8,394 bases of DNA from Desulfobacterales bacterium (lineage in GTDB: Bacteria; Desulfobacterota; Desulfobacteria; Desulfobacterales; Desulfobacteraceae). This document shows, in pieces, positions 1 to 6,598 of this stretch; positions within the stretch are counted from its first letter, which is position 1, and each line of letters opens with the position of its first letter. The translations under genes were made by a program, and so were the position numbers. The notes below the pieces were generated by a model, which made no database searches, had not been told where the DNA came from, and worked only from the letters and a program-made list of their open reading frames with translations. The stretch spans positions 1 through 8,394 of the forward strand of contig JAKSBB010001064.1 of the NCBI GenBank assembly GCA_022361315.1, given 5' to 3'.

Positions 1-732
1 GAACTCTCCGTACTGAGAAAAGAAGAGGAGATCGCAGTGCTGACCCGGGCCTATGAAAAAGATGTGGAGGAAATAGAGACCCGCCAGTGTGAACAGACCG
101 TCCTAACCACCCTGGCCGCCATTATTGAGGCGCCTGAACTCTACCAGTATGACGGGTTAGAGGGCAAACTCACCTATCTTTACAACCTGCCGGATTTTTC
201 ATCGGTCAAGGCCTTTTATTTAAAACTGCCGGAATCGGAGACAGCTGAAAATTTTTTAGACCGCATCAAGGCAGATACCGCAAAGATGGATATAGACCAA
301 GTCCTGAAACATATTAAAAAGAAAATAGATCCGGGGCCGGTTGATGAAGAGGATGATGACACCAATGAAGCTGAGGAATCCGATGAATCCCGGGCAACGG
401 CCATGCCTGACCTGGAAAGGGTTGAAAGGGAGTTCAGGCTCCGCCTGGCAGCCCTGGAGACGGAAGTTGAAGACAATGAGGCAGATATCCAAAAGCTGGA
501 AAATGAGATCAAAGGACTGAAGGCACTGACTGTTAAGGAGGCCTCAGCCCGTCTCCCGTCCATCCCCCGGTCAACCGCTGCCGTAAAGATCAAGAACAAA
601 TGCGAAAAGGGAACCGTCATCAAAGGGAGGGCCGCCCGGATGACAGTGCCGAAAACCGTCTATCACGTTAAATTCAAAGAGGTGGTGACTCCGGGAACCC
701 GGACCGCCGCTATTGTTATTGAAGCCTATTAA
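1..732 (+). CDS. C-terminal part of a DUF342/FapA-like protein (5' end outside window)
   Basis: The reading frame is open to the left edge, so this is the 3' part of a longer gene; the GTG at 37 is only the first internal start codon. About 243 residues are visible, ending in TAA at 730-732. After a mixed alpha/beta stretch there is a strongly acidic linker (around 334-395, rich in Asp and Glu). A heptad-like coiled coil follows (around 410-530, with LERVEREF and IQKLENEIKGLKAL). The tail is a short beta-rich segment with KGTVIKGRAARM and VYHVKFKEV. A coiled coil followed by a beta-strand tail is the C-terminal plan of the DUF342 (FapA-like) polymer-binding family, and that is the basis of the call. 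No catalytic motif is visible and the N-terminal domain cannot be seen, so the role is unknown. It converges on fetB with 84 bases between the stop codons. Confidence 0.5.
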   Translation, partial: ELSVLRKEEEIAVLTRAYEKDVEEIETRQCEQTVLTTLAAIIEAPELYQYDGLEGKLTYLYNLPDFSSVKAFYLKLPESETAENFLDRIKADTAKMDIDQVLKHIKKKIDPGPVDEEDDDTNEAEESDESRATAMPDLERVEREFRLRLAALETEVEDNEADIQKLENEIKGLKALTVKEASARLPSIPRSTAAVKIKNKCEKGTVIKGRAARMTVPKTVYHVKFKEVVTPGTRTAAIVIEAY

Positions 733-816
733 GCCGCCTCCCAATCTACCATCCCTGAATTTAATACCCTCCCCGGATGACAATCCCTGAAGGCCCGGGC
801 ACTGTTTAAGAGATAG

Positions 817-1623
817 CTACTTCATGGATTTTCCCGGCCGGAGAAGCAGTTGCTGGGCCGGGCCGAAACACCGCTTGCGGACAATGTGGAGCACGGCGGT
901 CACGGTCAGGGCAGTGGAGGCCACAAGCATGAACATGACCACGATCTGGTATTTGATAGCCAGCACGGGATCCGAACCGGAGAGAATCTGGCCGGTCATC
1001 ATACCCGGCAGGAAAACAAGCCCCACCCCGGCCAGGGAGTTGACGGACGGGGTCATGCCCGCCTTGAGGGCGTCCCTGACAATCTCCTGGCTTGCCTCCC
1101 GGGCCGTGGCCCCGAGGCAGAGGCACATTTCAACCTGCTCCTGTTTGGCCTTGAGGTCGGAGAAGAGGCGGTCAAGGGAAAGTCCCAGCGCGGTCATGGA
1201 GTTTCCCACCACCATGCCGGCCAGGGGAATAAAATACTGGGGATGCCACCAGGGGGTTGCCCCGACAATCACACCGGTGACAATGGCGGAGATCACCGCA
1301 TACACTGCCAGCATGGTCAAAAAAGCCGGAAAGACAAAGGGTATCTGCCGTTCTTTTACATTTCCCCTGATGATGCGCACGGCAAAAACAACCATGACAC
1401 AGAAAAGCCCGAGAACAATCCAGGCGGATTCAACATCAAAGATAAACCTGAGCACATACCCCATGGCCATGAGCTGAACCACGCAGCGGACCGATCCGAT
1501 GAGCAGATCCCTGCCGAGGTTCAGCCGGCTTAACAGGGAAATCCCCCCTGCGGCGGCAACAAACAATCCGGCAATCCCCAGCTCAACAGCCCCGATATTC
1601 AGGGCGCCCTGAATTACAGACAT
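817..1623 (-). CDS. fetB: FetB-like ABC transporter permease (UPF0014 family)
   Basis: This is an inner-membrane permease of 268 residues, close to the usual length for E. coli FetB/YbbM. Several hydrophobic helices are apparent (about residues 10-32, 38-62, 66-85, 95-122, 130-150, 195-215 and 225-248). Family landmarks are PLAGMVVGNSMTALGLSLDR (133-152), CLGATAREA (169-177, the likely coupling helix to the ATPase) and the segment 192-220 containing NSLAGVGLVFLPGMMTGQIL. In E. coli FetAB is linked to iron export and peroxide tolerance; related plant proteins (ALS3/STAR2) act in aluminium tolerance, so the substrate here is not certain. The ATG at 1623 lies inside the end of fetA (10-base overlap) behind a purine-rich GAGGGGAGGGTAGAGG, which indicates translational coupling. 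The stop codon is TAG, notable beside a pyl cassette. I see no clear terminator after it. Confidence 0.92.
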   Translation of the reverse strand: MSVIQGALNIGAVELGIAGLFVAAAGGISLLSRLNLGRDLLIGSVRCVVQLMAMGYVLRFIFDVESAWIVLGLFCVMVVFAVRIIRGNVKERQIPFVFPAFLTMLAVYAVISAIVTGVIVGATPWWHPQYFIPLAGMVVGNSMTALGLSLDRLFSDLKAKQEQVEMCLCLGATAREASQEIVRDALKAGMTPSVNSLAGVGLVFLPGMMTGQILSGSDPVLAIKYQIVVMFMLVASTALTVTAVLHIVRKRCFGPAQQLLLRPGKSMK

Positions 1624-2282
1624 ACCTCTACCCTCCCCTCTTTAATCCGCACTTCAGCCACGGGCGCCTGTTTGGGAATATAGCCGTCATGGGTGATCAT
1701 GACAACCGTGGCGCCATGGCCGCACAACTCTTCAACCATCTCTTCCACCACAGCCTTGCTCTCCCTGTCCAGGGATGCCGTGGGTTCGTCCAGGAGAAGC
1801 ACATCCGGCTCCGTCACCAGGGCGCGCAGCAGGCTGAGCCGCTGGCGCTGGCCCCCGGATAATGCCGCAGCAGAATCCCCGAGCCCCACCCCGCTGAGCT
1901 GCACCCTGTCAAGCCTGGCCAGAAGAGAGGCATCTGAAGGCGGTGTCAGTTCACTGTTTATATTGAATTTAAACGGGAACAGAAGTGTGTCCCGCACAGA
2001 CAGATCCGGGATCACCGGCATTTGCTGAAGATAGGTCACCTGCTGCCGGAGTTTTGGCGGGTCCCAGTCCTCCAGGCTGCGGCCAAGGTAGCGGACCGTT
2101 CCTTTCTGTGGGGTCTCAAGCCGGTTCATCAGGCGCAGCAGGCTTGATTTGCCTGACCCTGACGGTCCGCGGACCAGGCTGAACATCCCCCCGGGCAGTG
2201 AAAAATCCTGGCTGTCCAGAACAGCCGGGCCGCCGGGCCATGAAAACGACACCTTTTCAAACTCAAAACATTTCTTACTCAT
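1614..2282 (-). CDS. fetA: FetA-like ABC transporter ATP-binding protein
   Basis: This 222-residue cytoplasmic ATPase drives the permease encoded next to it. All core ABC motifs are intact: Walker A GPSGSGKSS (39-47), a Q-loop glutamine near 86-87, the signature LSGGQRQRLS (141-150), Walker B VLLLDEPTASLD (161-172) with the catalytic Glu166, and the switch histidine in MITHDG (H198). It is a single-domain half-size ATPase with no extra domains, as expected for FetA/YbbL. The ATG at 2282 has a GAGAGGGG Shine-Dalgarno about 7 bases upstream. It is the first gene of a two-gene operon and overlaps fetB by 10 bases. The pairing with a UPF0014 permease, rather than the ATPase alone, is what identifies the family. 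I could not assign its promoter, which must lie in the 189 bases shared with the divergent SRPBCC gene. Confidence 0.92.
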   Translation of the reverse strand: MSKKCFEFEKVSFSWPGGPAVLDSQDFSLPGGMFSLVRGPSGSGKSSLLRLMNRLETPQKGTVRYLGRSLEDWDPPKLRQQVTYLQQMPVIPDLSVRDTLLFPFKFNINSELTPPSDASLLARLDRVQLSGVGLGDSAAALSGGQRQRLSLLRALVTEPDVLLLDEPTASLDRESKAVVEEMVEELCGHGATVVMITHDGYIPKQAPVAEVRIKEGRVEVCL

Positions 2283-2354
2283 TCAGTCCCCTCTCCAGTC
2301 ACAGTACCAACCGGTCACCAGATTCGCCCGGCCACCATGAGAACCTATCACACG

Positions 2355-2378
2355 AAAAAAAACTGCGCAGCTTTTTTT
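2355..2378. promoter_or_regulatory. 24-bp A-tract/T-tract dyad in the divergent fetA-SRPBCC intergenic region
   Basis: A run of eight A is followed by CTGC, then GCAG, C and seven T. The two 12-base halves match as an inverted repeat at 11 of 12 positions. It looks like a bidirectional intrinsic terminator. However, it lies upstream of two divergent genes, with no gene ending nearby, so an operator, an attenuator of one leader, or a bend element are alternatives. Its effect cannot be decided from sequence. Confidence 0.4.
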
Positions 2379-2404
2379 ATCTCATCCTTAACGGAAAAGC
2401 CCTC

Positions 2405-2410
2405 TTGACA
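2405..2410 (+). promoter_or_regulatory. Consensus -35 box (TTGACA) for the SRPBCC gene
   Basis: A perfect TTGACA lies 61 bases upstream of the ATG at 2472. The best -10 match is weak: GGTAAT (2426-2431) at a 15-base spacing. An AT-only stretch (ATATATAT) follows the -35 box directly. I regard this as a probable sigma-70-type promoter with a poor -10, possibly needing an activator. Confidence 0.45.
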
Positions 2411-2471
2411 ATATATATGTACCTTGGTAATCAAACACCTGAATCACACAATTTTACGAAAGGAGAAAACA

Positions 2472-2957
2472 ATGATTATCGATGCCCCGAAACGCGTCAC
2501 CCACAGCTATGTACAAACCATTGAGGGTACGCCCGAAGAGATCTTTCCCCTGTACTGCCCGGTTAAGGAGACATTGTGGTGCGAGGGCTGGGATCCTGTT
2601 GCCGTGTATTCCGGCTCCGGTGTTGTGGAACCGGACTGTGTATTCACCACGGAAGAAAACGGGATAGAATCAGCCTGGTATGTCACTGTATATGATTTTG
2701 AACAGGGACAGGTTGAAATGGTTAAGCACACCCCGGGTGTCACCATCTTGAAGCTTATAATAAAGATTGAGCCGGTCTCCGGAAAGAAAACCCGGGCGAC
2801 GATCTCGTACGGGCTCACATCCCTGGGCCGGTCAGGGGATGAGGTGTTAAAGGCGTTTACCAAAGAGAGTTACGACAGGGACATGGCTGCCTGGGAAACG
2901 GCAATGAACCACTACCTGAAAACAGGGGAGATGCTGACAGGCCTGCCGAAATTCTAA
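2472..2957 (+). CDS. SRPBCC/START-fold small protein of unknown ligand
   Basis: The protein has 161 residues. I chose the ATG at 2472 because a strong AAAGGAG lies 6 bases before it; an in-frame TTG at 2424 would overlap the putative promoter and lacks such a site. The pattern fits the helix-grip (SRPBCC, polyketide cyclase/START-like) fold. There is an N-terminal strand followed by GTPEEIFPLYCPVKE (19-33), successive beta strands (AWYVTVYDF 68-76, ILKLIIKIEP 92-101, RATISYGLTS 108-117), and a long C-terminal helix (DEVLKAFTKESYDRDMAAWE, 123-142). There is no signal peptide or membrane segment. Such proteins bind hydrophobic ligands or act as cyclases, and nothing here picks one. It is monocistronic: it diverges from fetAB and faces the 3' end of the pyl operon. 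It ends in TAA. Confidence 0.7.
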   Translation: MIIDAPKRVTHSYVQTIEGTPEEIFPLYCPVKETLWCEGWDPVAVYSGSGVVEPDCVFTTEENGIESAWYVTVYDFEQGQVEMVKHTPGVTILKLIIKIEPVSGKKTRATISYGLTSLGRSGDEVLKAFTKESYDRDMAAWETAMNHYLKTGEMLTGLPKF

Positions 2958-2980
2958 GCCTGCCACCCTGATTTTCTGTT

Positions 2981-3008
2981 AAAAAGGCGAGTCCCTTAGG
3001 GATTGCGC
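2981..3008 (-). terminator. Probable intrinsic terminator of the pyl operon
   Basis: Read on the minus strand, GCGCAATCCCTAAGGGACTCGC forms a hairpin (five pairs TCCCT/AGGGA around a single central base, then an outer GCG/CGC arm separated by a mismatch and a bulge). It is followed by CC and five T. It lies about 90 bases past the pylSc stop, in the correct orientation for that operon. On the plus strand the hairpin is followed by A-rich sequence, so it is not a convincing terminator for the SRPBCC gene. Confidence 0.6.
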
Positions 3009-3097
3009 AAAAATAACTTCACTTAATCTGTTTATAAAAACCTTTAAAACATTGGGTATTTTGCAAACAGAATGTGAACTAATTCTTACGCCATCCC

Positions 3098-3943
3098 TTA
3101 AATATTCAGCCGGATCCCGTCAATGCTGGAAAGATTTTTGGACCATTTGCCGATTGAATTTTCCCCCTTTGAAATCATCAGCAGGCGTTCCAGGCCGAAC
3201 CCCATGCCCACCCAGGTGTCGGTGATCCCCCATTCCCCGTCCAGGGGATGGGGCCCCATGGCGCCTGAGGAAACCTCGGTTTTCTCAGGCCCCGCCACCA
3301 CATCAAGGGTGGAGCCGTAGACTTCTGATTTATCTGTTTCAAAGGAATAGTCTTCTATGCCTGCGGCCTTCATTACCGCCCTTGCCAGGGTTTCAAGCCG
3401 TTCCTCACGCTCATCCGCGGGCAGGCCCATCTCAACCAGGTTCAGCATGGTGAATTCACTGGCGTGGACCTTGCCGCTGGACTCCTTCCGGAAACAGGAG
3501 CCGATCTCAAAAAATCTTATGGGGCGCTGTTTAAGCCTGCCGAAATCCAGCATAAGGCTGTAGAGGTTCGGGGCAAGCATGGGCCTGAGGCACTGCTTGC
3601 CGTTGAGCCAGAACACCTGTTTGCTCAGGGGATGGTCCGCATCTATGGACATCCGCTTCAGGGCATGTCCGGTGATGATGGTGGGGGTGGTCACCCCGGT
3701 GAATCCCATGTCAAACAGGGTAAGCTCAAGACGCTCCCGCAAACTTTGAATCCCTGTTTTCCTCTCCTTTGCCAGGAGGCGGGAGAGCTTTTCCCTCTGG
3801 ATGCGCACCTGGTCTTTTTCGATCTTCTGGAATGCCCGGTTTCTCTCGACAGGGGTTGAAAAGCCGGCACTCAGCCCGTCAATATTGATATCAAGATCCT
3901 TGAATCTCCGGATCTGGGTCTGGGTCCACTCTAAGTCTGACAC
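3098..3943 (-). CDS. pylSc: Pyrrolysyl-tRNA synthetase catalytic subunit PylSc
   Basis: This class II aminoacyl-tRNA synthetase core has 281 residues, the size of bacterial PylSc and of the C-terminal half of archaeal PylS. It activates pyrrolysine with ATP and charges tRNA-Pyl. Visible landmarks are CLRPMLAPNLYSLMLD (118-133, lining the pocket), motif 2 CFRKESSGKVHASEFTMLN (150-168), and motif 3 GMGFGLERLL (246-255). By analogy with M. mazei PylS, N168 corresponds to the substrate-gating Asn346, Y209 to Tyr384 and W244 to Trp417. The position of Cys348 is Val170, which I recall also being the case in Desulfitobacterium PylSc. The start is GTG at 3943, with AGGACAGGGAG upstream. It is the last gene of the cassette, 32 bases after pylD, and ends in TAA. 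The tRNA-binding N-terminal domain is absent because it is encoded separately as pylSn. Confidence 0.97.
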   Translation of the reverse strand: MSDLEWTQTQIRRFKDLDINIDGLSAGFSTPVERNRAFQKIEKDQVRIQREKLSRLLAKERKTGIQSLRERLELTLFDMGFTGVTTPTIITGHALKRMSIDADHPLSKQVFWLNGKQCLRPMLAPNLYSLMLDFGRLKQRPIRFFEIGSCFRKESSGKVHASEFTMLNLVEMGLPADEREERLETLARAVMKAAGIEDYSFETDKSEVYGSTLDVVAGPEKTEVSSGAMGPHPLDGEWGITDTWVGMGFGLERLLMISKGENSIGKWSKNLSSIDGIRLNI

Positions 3944-3975
3944 GATGTATTATCTCCCTGTCCTTTAGTTGAGGG

Positions 3976-4809
3976 TTAAACAACCAGGCCGACAGCCATG
4001 GCTGCAACGCCGAGTTCCAGTTTATCATGGATCAGGCGGCCCGGCAGTAATGCGCATCCGGATTCTGAGATGCCTGAAGGCACCCCGGGTGCAGCAATCC
4101 TGTGTTGATCCGTGAGCATATCCTCCGGAACCGTTCCGGCTGCAGGGGTGGCTTCCAGAATATGGGGATAATCTGATAATCCGGCGGCCAGGCTCTCCAC
4201 CACGTCTACTCCGGAACCGGGGTCCCCTTTGAGAAGCCTCTTTTTCAGGGTCCGGGCTGCCCGGATATCCGTATCATAAAGCCCCAGCTCAGCCCCTCTC
4301 TCCAGCAGGCTCACGGCAGCAGACTCTCCCACGGGCCCGCATCCCATGACAAGGGCAGGCTTGTCTTTGATCCCCCCTGCCATGAGATCCAGGGCAGCGG
4401 CAAATACCCTGCCTGTGACCTCTGAGTTGTCCGTTACACACCGGGTCTTCAGGTTGATGCCCACAAACCTGAAGTCATCCGCAAGCATGATTGCATCTGC
4501 GCCTGATTCATAGGCAGAGGCAAGGCCTGAGGCATCTGTCCGGTCCGTTACCCTGGCGTCAACCCCCAGAAACAATAGAATATCGGCAACGGTTCTGCTG
4601 AAATCCGTGATGATCCCCTGCCCTGCGGTGACAGGTATTACATGGATGGAAAAGCCGGTGATCTTTTTCAGGATATCAGCCTCGCTCACATCATAGGCAT
4701 GGCAGGCAACCCCAAGCAGGGTTTTACCGGCAGCAGCCTTCAGCTGTTCTTCATAGGATGTCAGCCGGGTTGAAATCTCCCGGATATCGCTGTTTTTCAG
4801 CCTTGTCAT
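3976..4809 (-). CDS. pylD: Pyrrolysine biosynthesis dehydrogenase PylD
   Basis: PylD is an NAD-dependent dehydrogenase that oxidises the 3-methylornithyl-lysine dipeptide made by PylC. The product cyclises spontaneously to pyrrolysine. The protein has 277 residues from the ATG at 4809, which has AAAAGGA upstream. An upstream TTG at 4839 is in frame but would overlap pylC by 29 bases and has no better ribosome site. Residues 1-150 form the PylD-specific N-terminal domain (GVACHAYDVSEADILKKITG, 33-52; GQGIITDFS, 63-71). A Rossmann nucleotide-binding segment follows, ALVMGCGPVGESAAVSLLE (152-170), with an acidic residue at the next strand end (LYDTD, 177-181). It starts one base after the pylC stop, so translation of the two is probably coupled. 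The stop is TAA. Confidence 0.94.
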   Translation of the reverse strand: MTRLKNSDIREISTRLTSYEEQLKAAAGKTLLGVACHAYDVSEADILKKITGFSIHVIPVTAGQGIITDFSRTVADILLFLGVDARVTDRTDASGLASAYESGADAIMLADDFRFVGINLKTRCVTDNSEVTGRVFAAALDLMAGGIKDKPALVMGCGPVGESAAVSLLERGAELGLYDTDIRAARTLKKRLLKGDPGSGVDVVESLAAGLSDYPHILEATPAAGTVPEDMLTDQHRIAAPGVPSGISESGCALLPGRLIHDKLELGVAAMAVGLVV

Positions 4810-4810
4810 T

Positions 4811-5962
4811 TCAGGAATCCTTTTCTGCCGCGCCTGCAATCCGTTTCAGACATGCGGCCCGTTTTTTGTCAACTTCATACCGGGTCTGCCCTGTGAACAC
4901 CAGTGTGGCCACCCAGGTTTCCTTTCCGGCTCCGAAGCTTGTAACAGCTTCATCCGCCCCGAAAAAATCCTTTTCCAGGTGCAGCGGACCCTGCTGTCCC
5001 ATGATGTGTTCCCCCAGGAACCTGATCTCAGGTCCGTTTCCGGACGCGGTTGCATAACCGGTCACCTCGATGTGTTCCACCAGTGCCGGCGCCTGGTTTT
5101 CCATCCCTGCGGGCAGGGAACTGCCGAGGAATATTCCGGCAAGCAGGGCAACCATGTTCACGCCGGTGGACCAGTACACGGCCATGGGGGTCTGGCTGGG
5201 AAGCCTGGCATCAATCTCAAGGAGTTTCAACTCCCCCTGGTGCAGAATCACTTCAACATCCATGATACCTTTGAGCTGTATCTCTTCGGCAACAGCCACT
5301 GCCATCTCTTCAAACTCCCGGATTTGGCCGGCCTTCAGATCTGCCGGCGCTGTAACCCGGTTGCAGTCATACGCCTCATCCATACCCAGTTCCGTGACCT
5401 GGAGGGGAAGGTAACTCCCGGGACAGCCGATCACCTCTATGGAGTAAGACGGGCCTTCTACACATTCCTGGGCCACCCGGTTGCCGGGCCCGTCCGGATA
5501 CCGGGATAAGAACCCGGCCTCTGAACGGAAGATCTCCACCCCCTGGCTGCCGCTTGCCTGGTCCGGCTTGACCACCAGGGGAAACCCGCATACCGGCCAG
5601 GGCTTTGGCGCAGGCAGGCCCAGGGCCTGAAACATGGCATCGGATTTCAGTTTGGAGCTGGAGACGGCGTAGGCGGCAGGATCAAAGGCCAGGGGGATAT
5701 TCTCTGTCTCTGCCCAGCGCCGCACCAGGTGCAGGACCCCGTCATCTTCAATGGCAGGCAGGATAAGATCCGGTTTTGGCATTACCCTGGGAAACACCCC
5801 TTCCTGCTCAAAGGCAAATTTTAAAAAACGGCTGCAGAGCCTTGCAGCCGGCGCATCCGGGTTTTTATCGATAGCAAGGGTATTAAACCCGGCCTTTTGC
5901 GCCCGGTAAACGGCTTCCACCCCCTGGAGCTTTCCGCCCACTACAGCAATGGTGACAGGCAT
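4811..5962 (-). CDS. pylC: 3-methylornithine-lysine ligase PylC (ATP-grasp)
   Basis: PylC uses ATP to join (3R)-3-methyl-D-ornithine to the epsilon-amino group of lysine, the second step of pyrrolysine synthesis. The protein has 383 residues and an ATP-grasp layout. The N-terminal pre-ATP-grasp Rossmann segment is IAVVGGKLQGVEAVYRAQKA (5-24). The ATP-lid region is FPLVVKPDQASGSQGVEIF (127-145), followed by ECVEGPSYSIEV (166-177) and the metal- and ATP-binding LKLLEIDARLPSQTP (245-259). The KLQG near the N-terminus and the short SQTP after the metal site are typical of PylC rather than of other carboxylate-amine ligases. The ATG at 5962 has AAAGGA 8 bases upstream. It follows pylSn after 37 bases, exactly where pylB would be expected in many bacterial cassettes. 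The stop is TGA. Confidence 0.95.
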   Translation of the reverse strand: MPVTIAVVGGKLQGVEAVYRAQKAGFNTLAIDKNPDAPAARLCSRFLKFAFEQEGVFPRVMPKPDLILPAIEDDGVLHLVRRWAETENIPLAFDPAAYAVSSSKLKSDAMFQALGLPAPKPWPVCGFPLVVKPDQASGSQGVEIFRSEAGFLSRYPDGPGNRVAQECVEGPSYSIEVIGCPGSYLPLQVTELGMDEAYDCNRVTAPADLKAGQIREFEEMAVAVAEEIQLKGIMDVEVILHQGELKLLEIDARLPSQTPMAVYWSTGVNMVALLAGIFLGSSLPAGMENQAPALVEHIEVTGYATASGNGPEIRFLGEHIMGQQGPLHLEKDFFGADEAVTSFGAGKETWVATLVFTGQTRYEVDKKRAACLKRIAGAAEKDS

Positions 5963-5999
5963 GATCCTATTCCTTTGTTTAATGTCTATTCACCGGGAC

Positions 6000-6350
6000 C
6001 TATTCATCAGCCCGGGTCAACATGGAACCCTGGTGACGCCGGAACAGGGTGGAGGAATATTTTTCAAGTTTCCAGTCCGGCACCCCGCAGTCCGGGCAGA
6101 CCTTTACAAACCACTTGTTTCGCAGCCACCTGGCCGCCCTGCTGTTCAGGGAATTCGATATATGAAACTCCTTGTTGCAGTGGGTCACCAGCCTTGCCTG
6201 GTCTCCCGTGACGTCAATGGTGCGGACACCGTGGAGCTGGCCCGTCCTGGAGGGCCACAGCTTGATCTTGTTGATCAGTTTGAACAGCTTTACCCGTTTT
6301 CGGTAAAACCGTTTCTTCACGGGTGCGGGTTTATTCTCTTCCAATGCCAT
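6000..6350 (-). CDS. pylSn: Pyrrolysyl-tRNA synthetase N-terminal tRNA-binding subunit PylSn
   Basis: This small basic protein of 116 residues matches the N-terminal domain of archaeal PylS, which wraps the T-loop and variable loop of tRNA-Pyl and raises the affinity of the catalytic subunit. The diagnostic core is LWPSRTGQLHGV (31-42), HISNSLNSRAARWLRN (63-78) and CPDCGVPDWKLEKY (85-98). The zinc ligands expected from M. mazei are present as H40, C58, C85 and C88. The N-terminus (KKRFYRKRVKLFK) is very basic. I chose the ATG at 6350 because the longer frame would run into the tRNA gene; a GAGG lies 12 bases upstream. It is 27 bases downstream of pylT and probably in the same transcript. It ends in TAG (6000-6002), and an in-frame TAA follows after six sense codons at 5979-5981. 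Confidence 0.94.
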   Translation of the reverse strand: MALEENKPAPVKKRFYRKRVKLFKLINKIKLWPSRTGQLHGVRTIDVTGDQARLVTHCNKEFHISNSLNSRAARWLRNKWFVKVCPDCGVPDWKLEKYSSTLFRRHQGSMLTRADE

Positions 6351-6377
6351 GGATTGATCGTACCTCAAATAAAAAAA

Positions 6378-6450
6378 TGGCGGAGAGTCCGGGAGTCGCA
6401 CCCGGCTGCACGGATTTAGAGTCCGTGTGATCCCATCCGATCCACCCTCC
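6378..6450 (-). tRNA. pylT: tRNA-Pyl, anticodon CUA (amber-decoding)
   Basis: This 73-nt gene includes an encoded CCA (6378-6380) and discriminator G (6381). The seven acceptor pairs are complete (GGAGGGT with ACTCTCC, one G-T). One base (G8) separates acceptor and D stem. The D stem is GATC/GATC with a six-base loop. The anticodon stem has six pairs (CACGGA/TCCGTG) around the loop CTCTAAA, giving anticodon CTA at 6417-6419. The variable loop is only three bases (CAG). The T stem CCGGG/CCCGG encloses TGCGACT, which lacks the usual TTC. The six-pair anticodon stem, single base at position 8 and three-base variable loop are specific to tRNA-Pyl. G8 agrees with the Desulfitobacterium tRNA as I recall it. 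It leads the pyl cassette. Seven T follow directly after CCA. Confidence 0.98.
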
Positions 6451-6598
6451 GCACAAAATTGGGTGAATGGTATAGTTTATGTGCACACCAGCTACCATGG
6501 TCTGCAACTTTAAACAAGGGATCTGTCTAATTTTTCTTGCCCGGCCCCCTGTTTTCTGCCCCTGCCCCGGGGAATTAAGGCGCCGGTGCAAAAAAAGA

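Noticed and set aside
733..816. Terminator between the DUF342-like gene and fetB
   Set aside because: GCCCGGGC is a short palindrome without a loop or T-run, and no other convincing hairpin is present.
824..1533. Two long plus-strand frames over fetB
   Set aside because: Their Gly-, His- and Arg-rich content is typical of shadows in GC-rich DNA, and fetB on the other strand has complete family motifs.
4810..4839. TTG start for pylD at 4839
   Set aside because: It overlaps the pylC end by 29 bases and uses a rare start codon. The ATG at 4809 has AAAAGGA upstream and follows pylC after one base.
6351..6401. Longer pylSn start at 6401, adding 17 residues
   Set aside because: The extra segment would translate the 3' part of tRNA-Pyl and its T-run. 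The ATG at 6350 gives the natural PylSn N-terminus.
6467..6498. ATGGTA...TACCAT inverted repeat near pylT as an operator
   Set aside because: Six pairs across a 20-base spacer is within chance for a region of this size.
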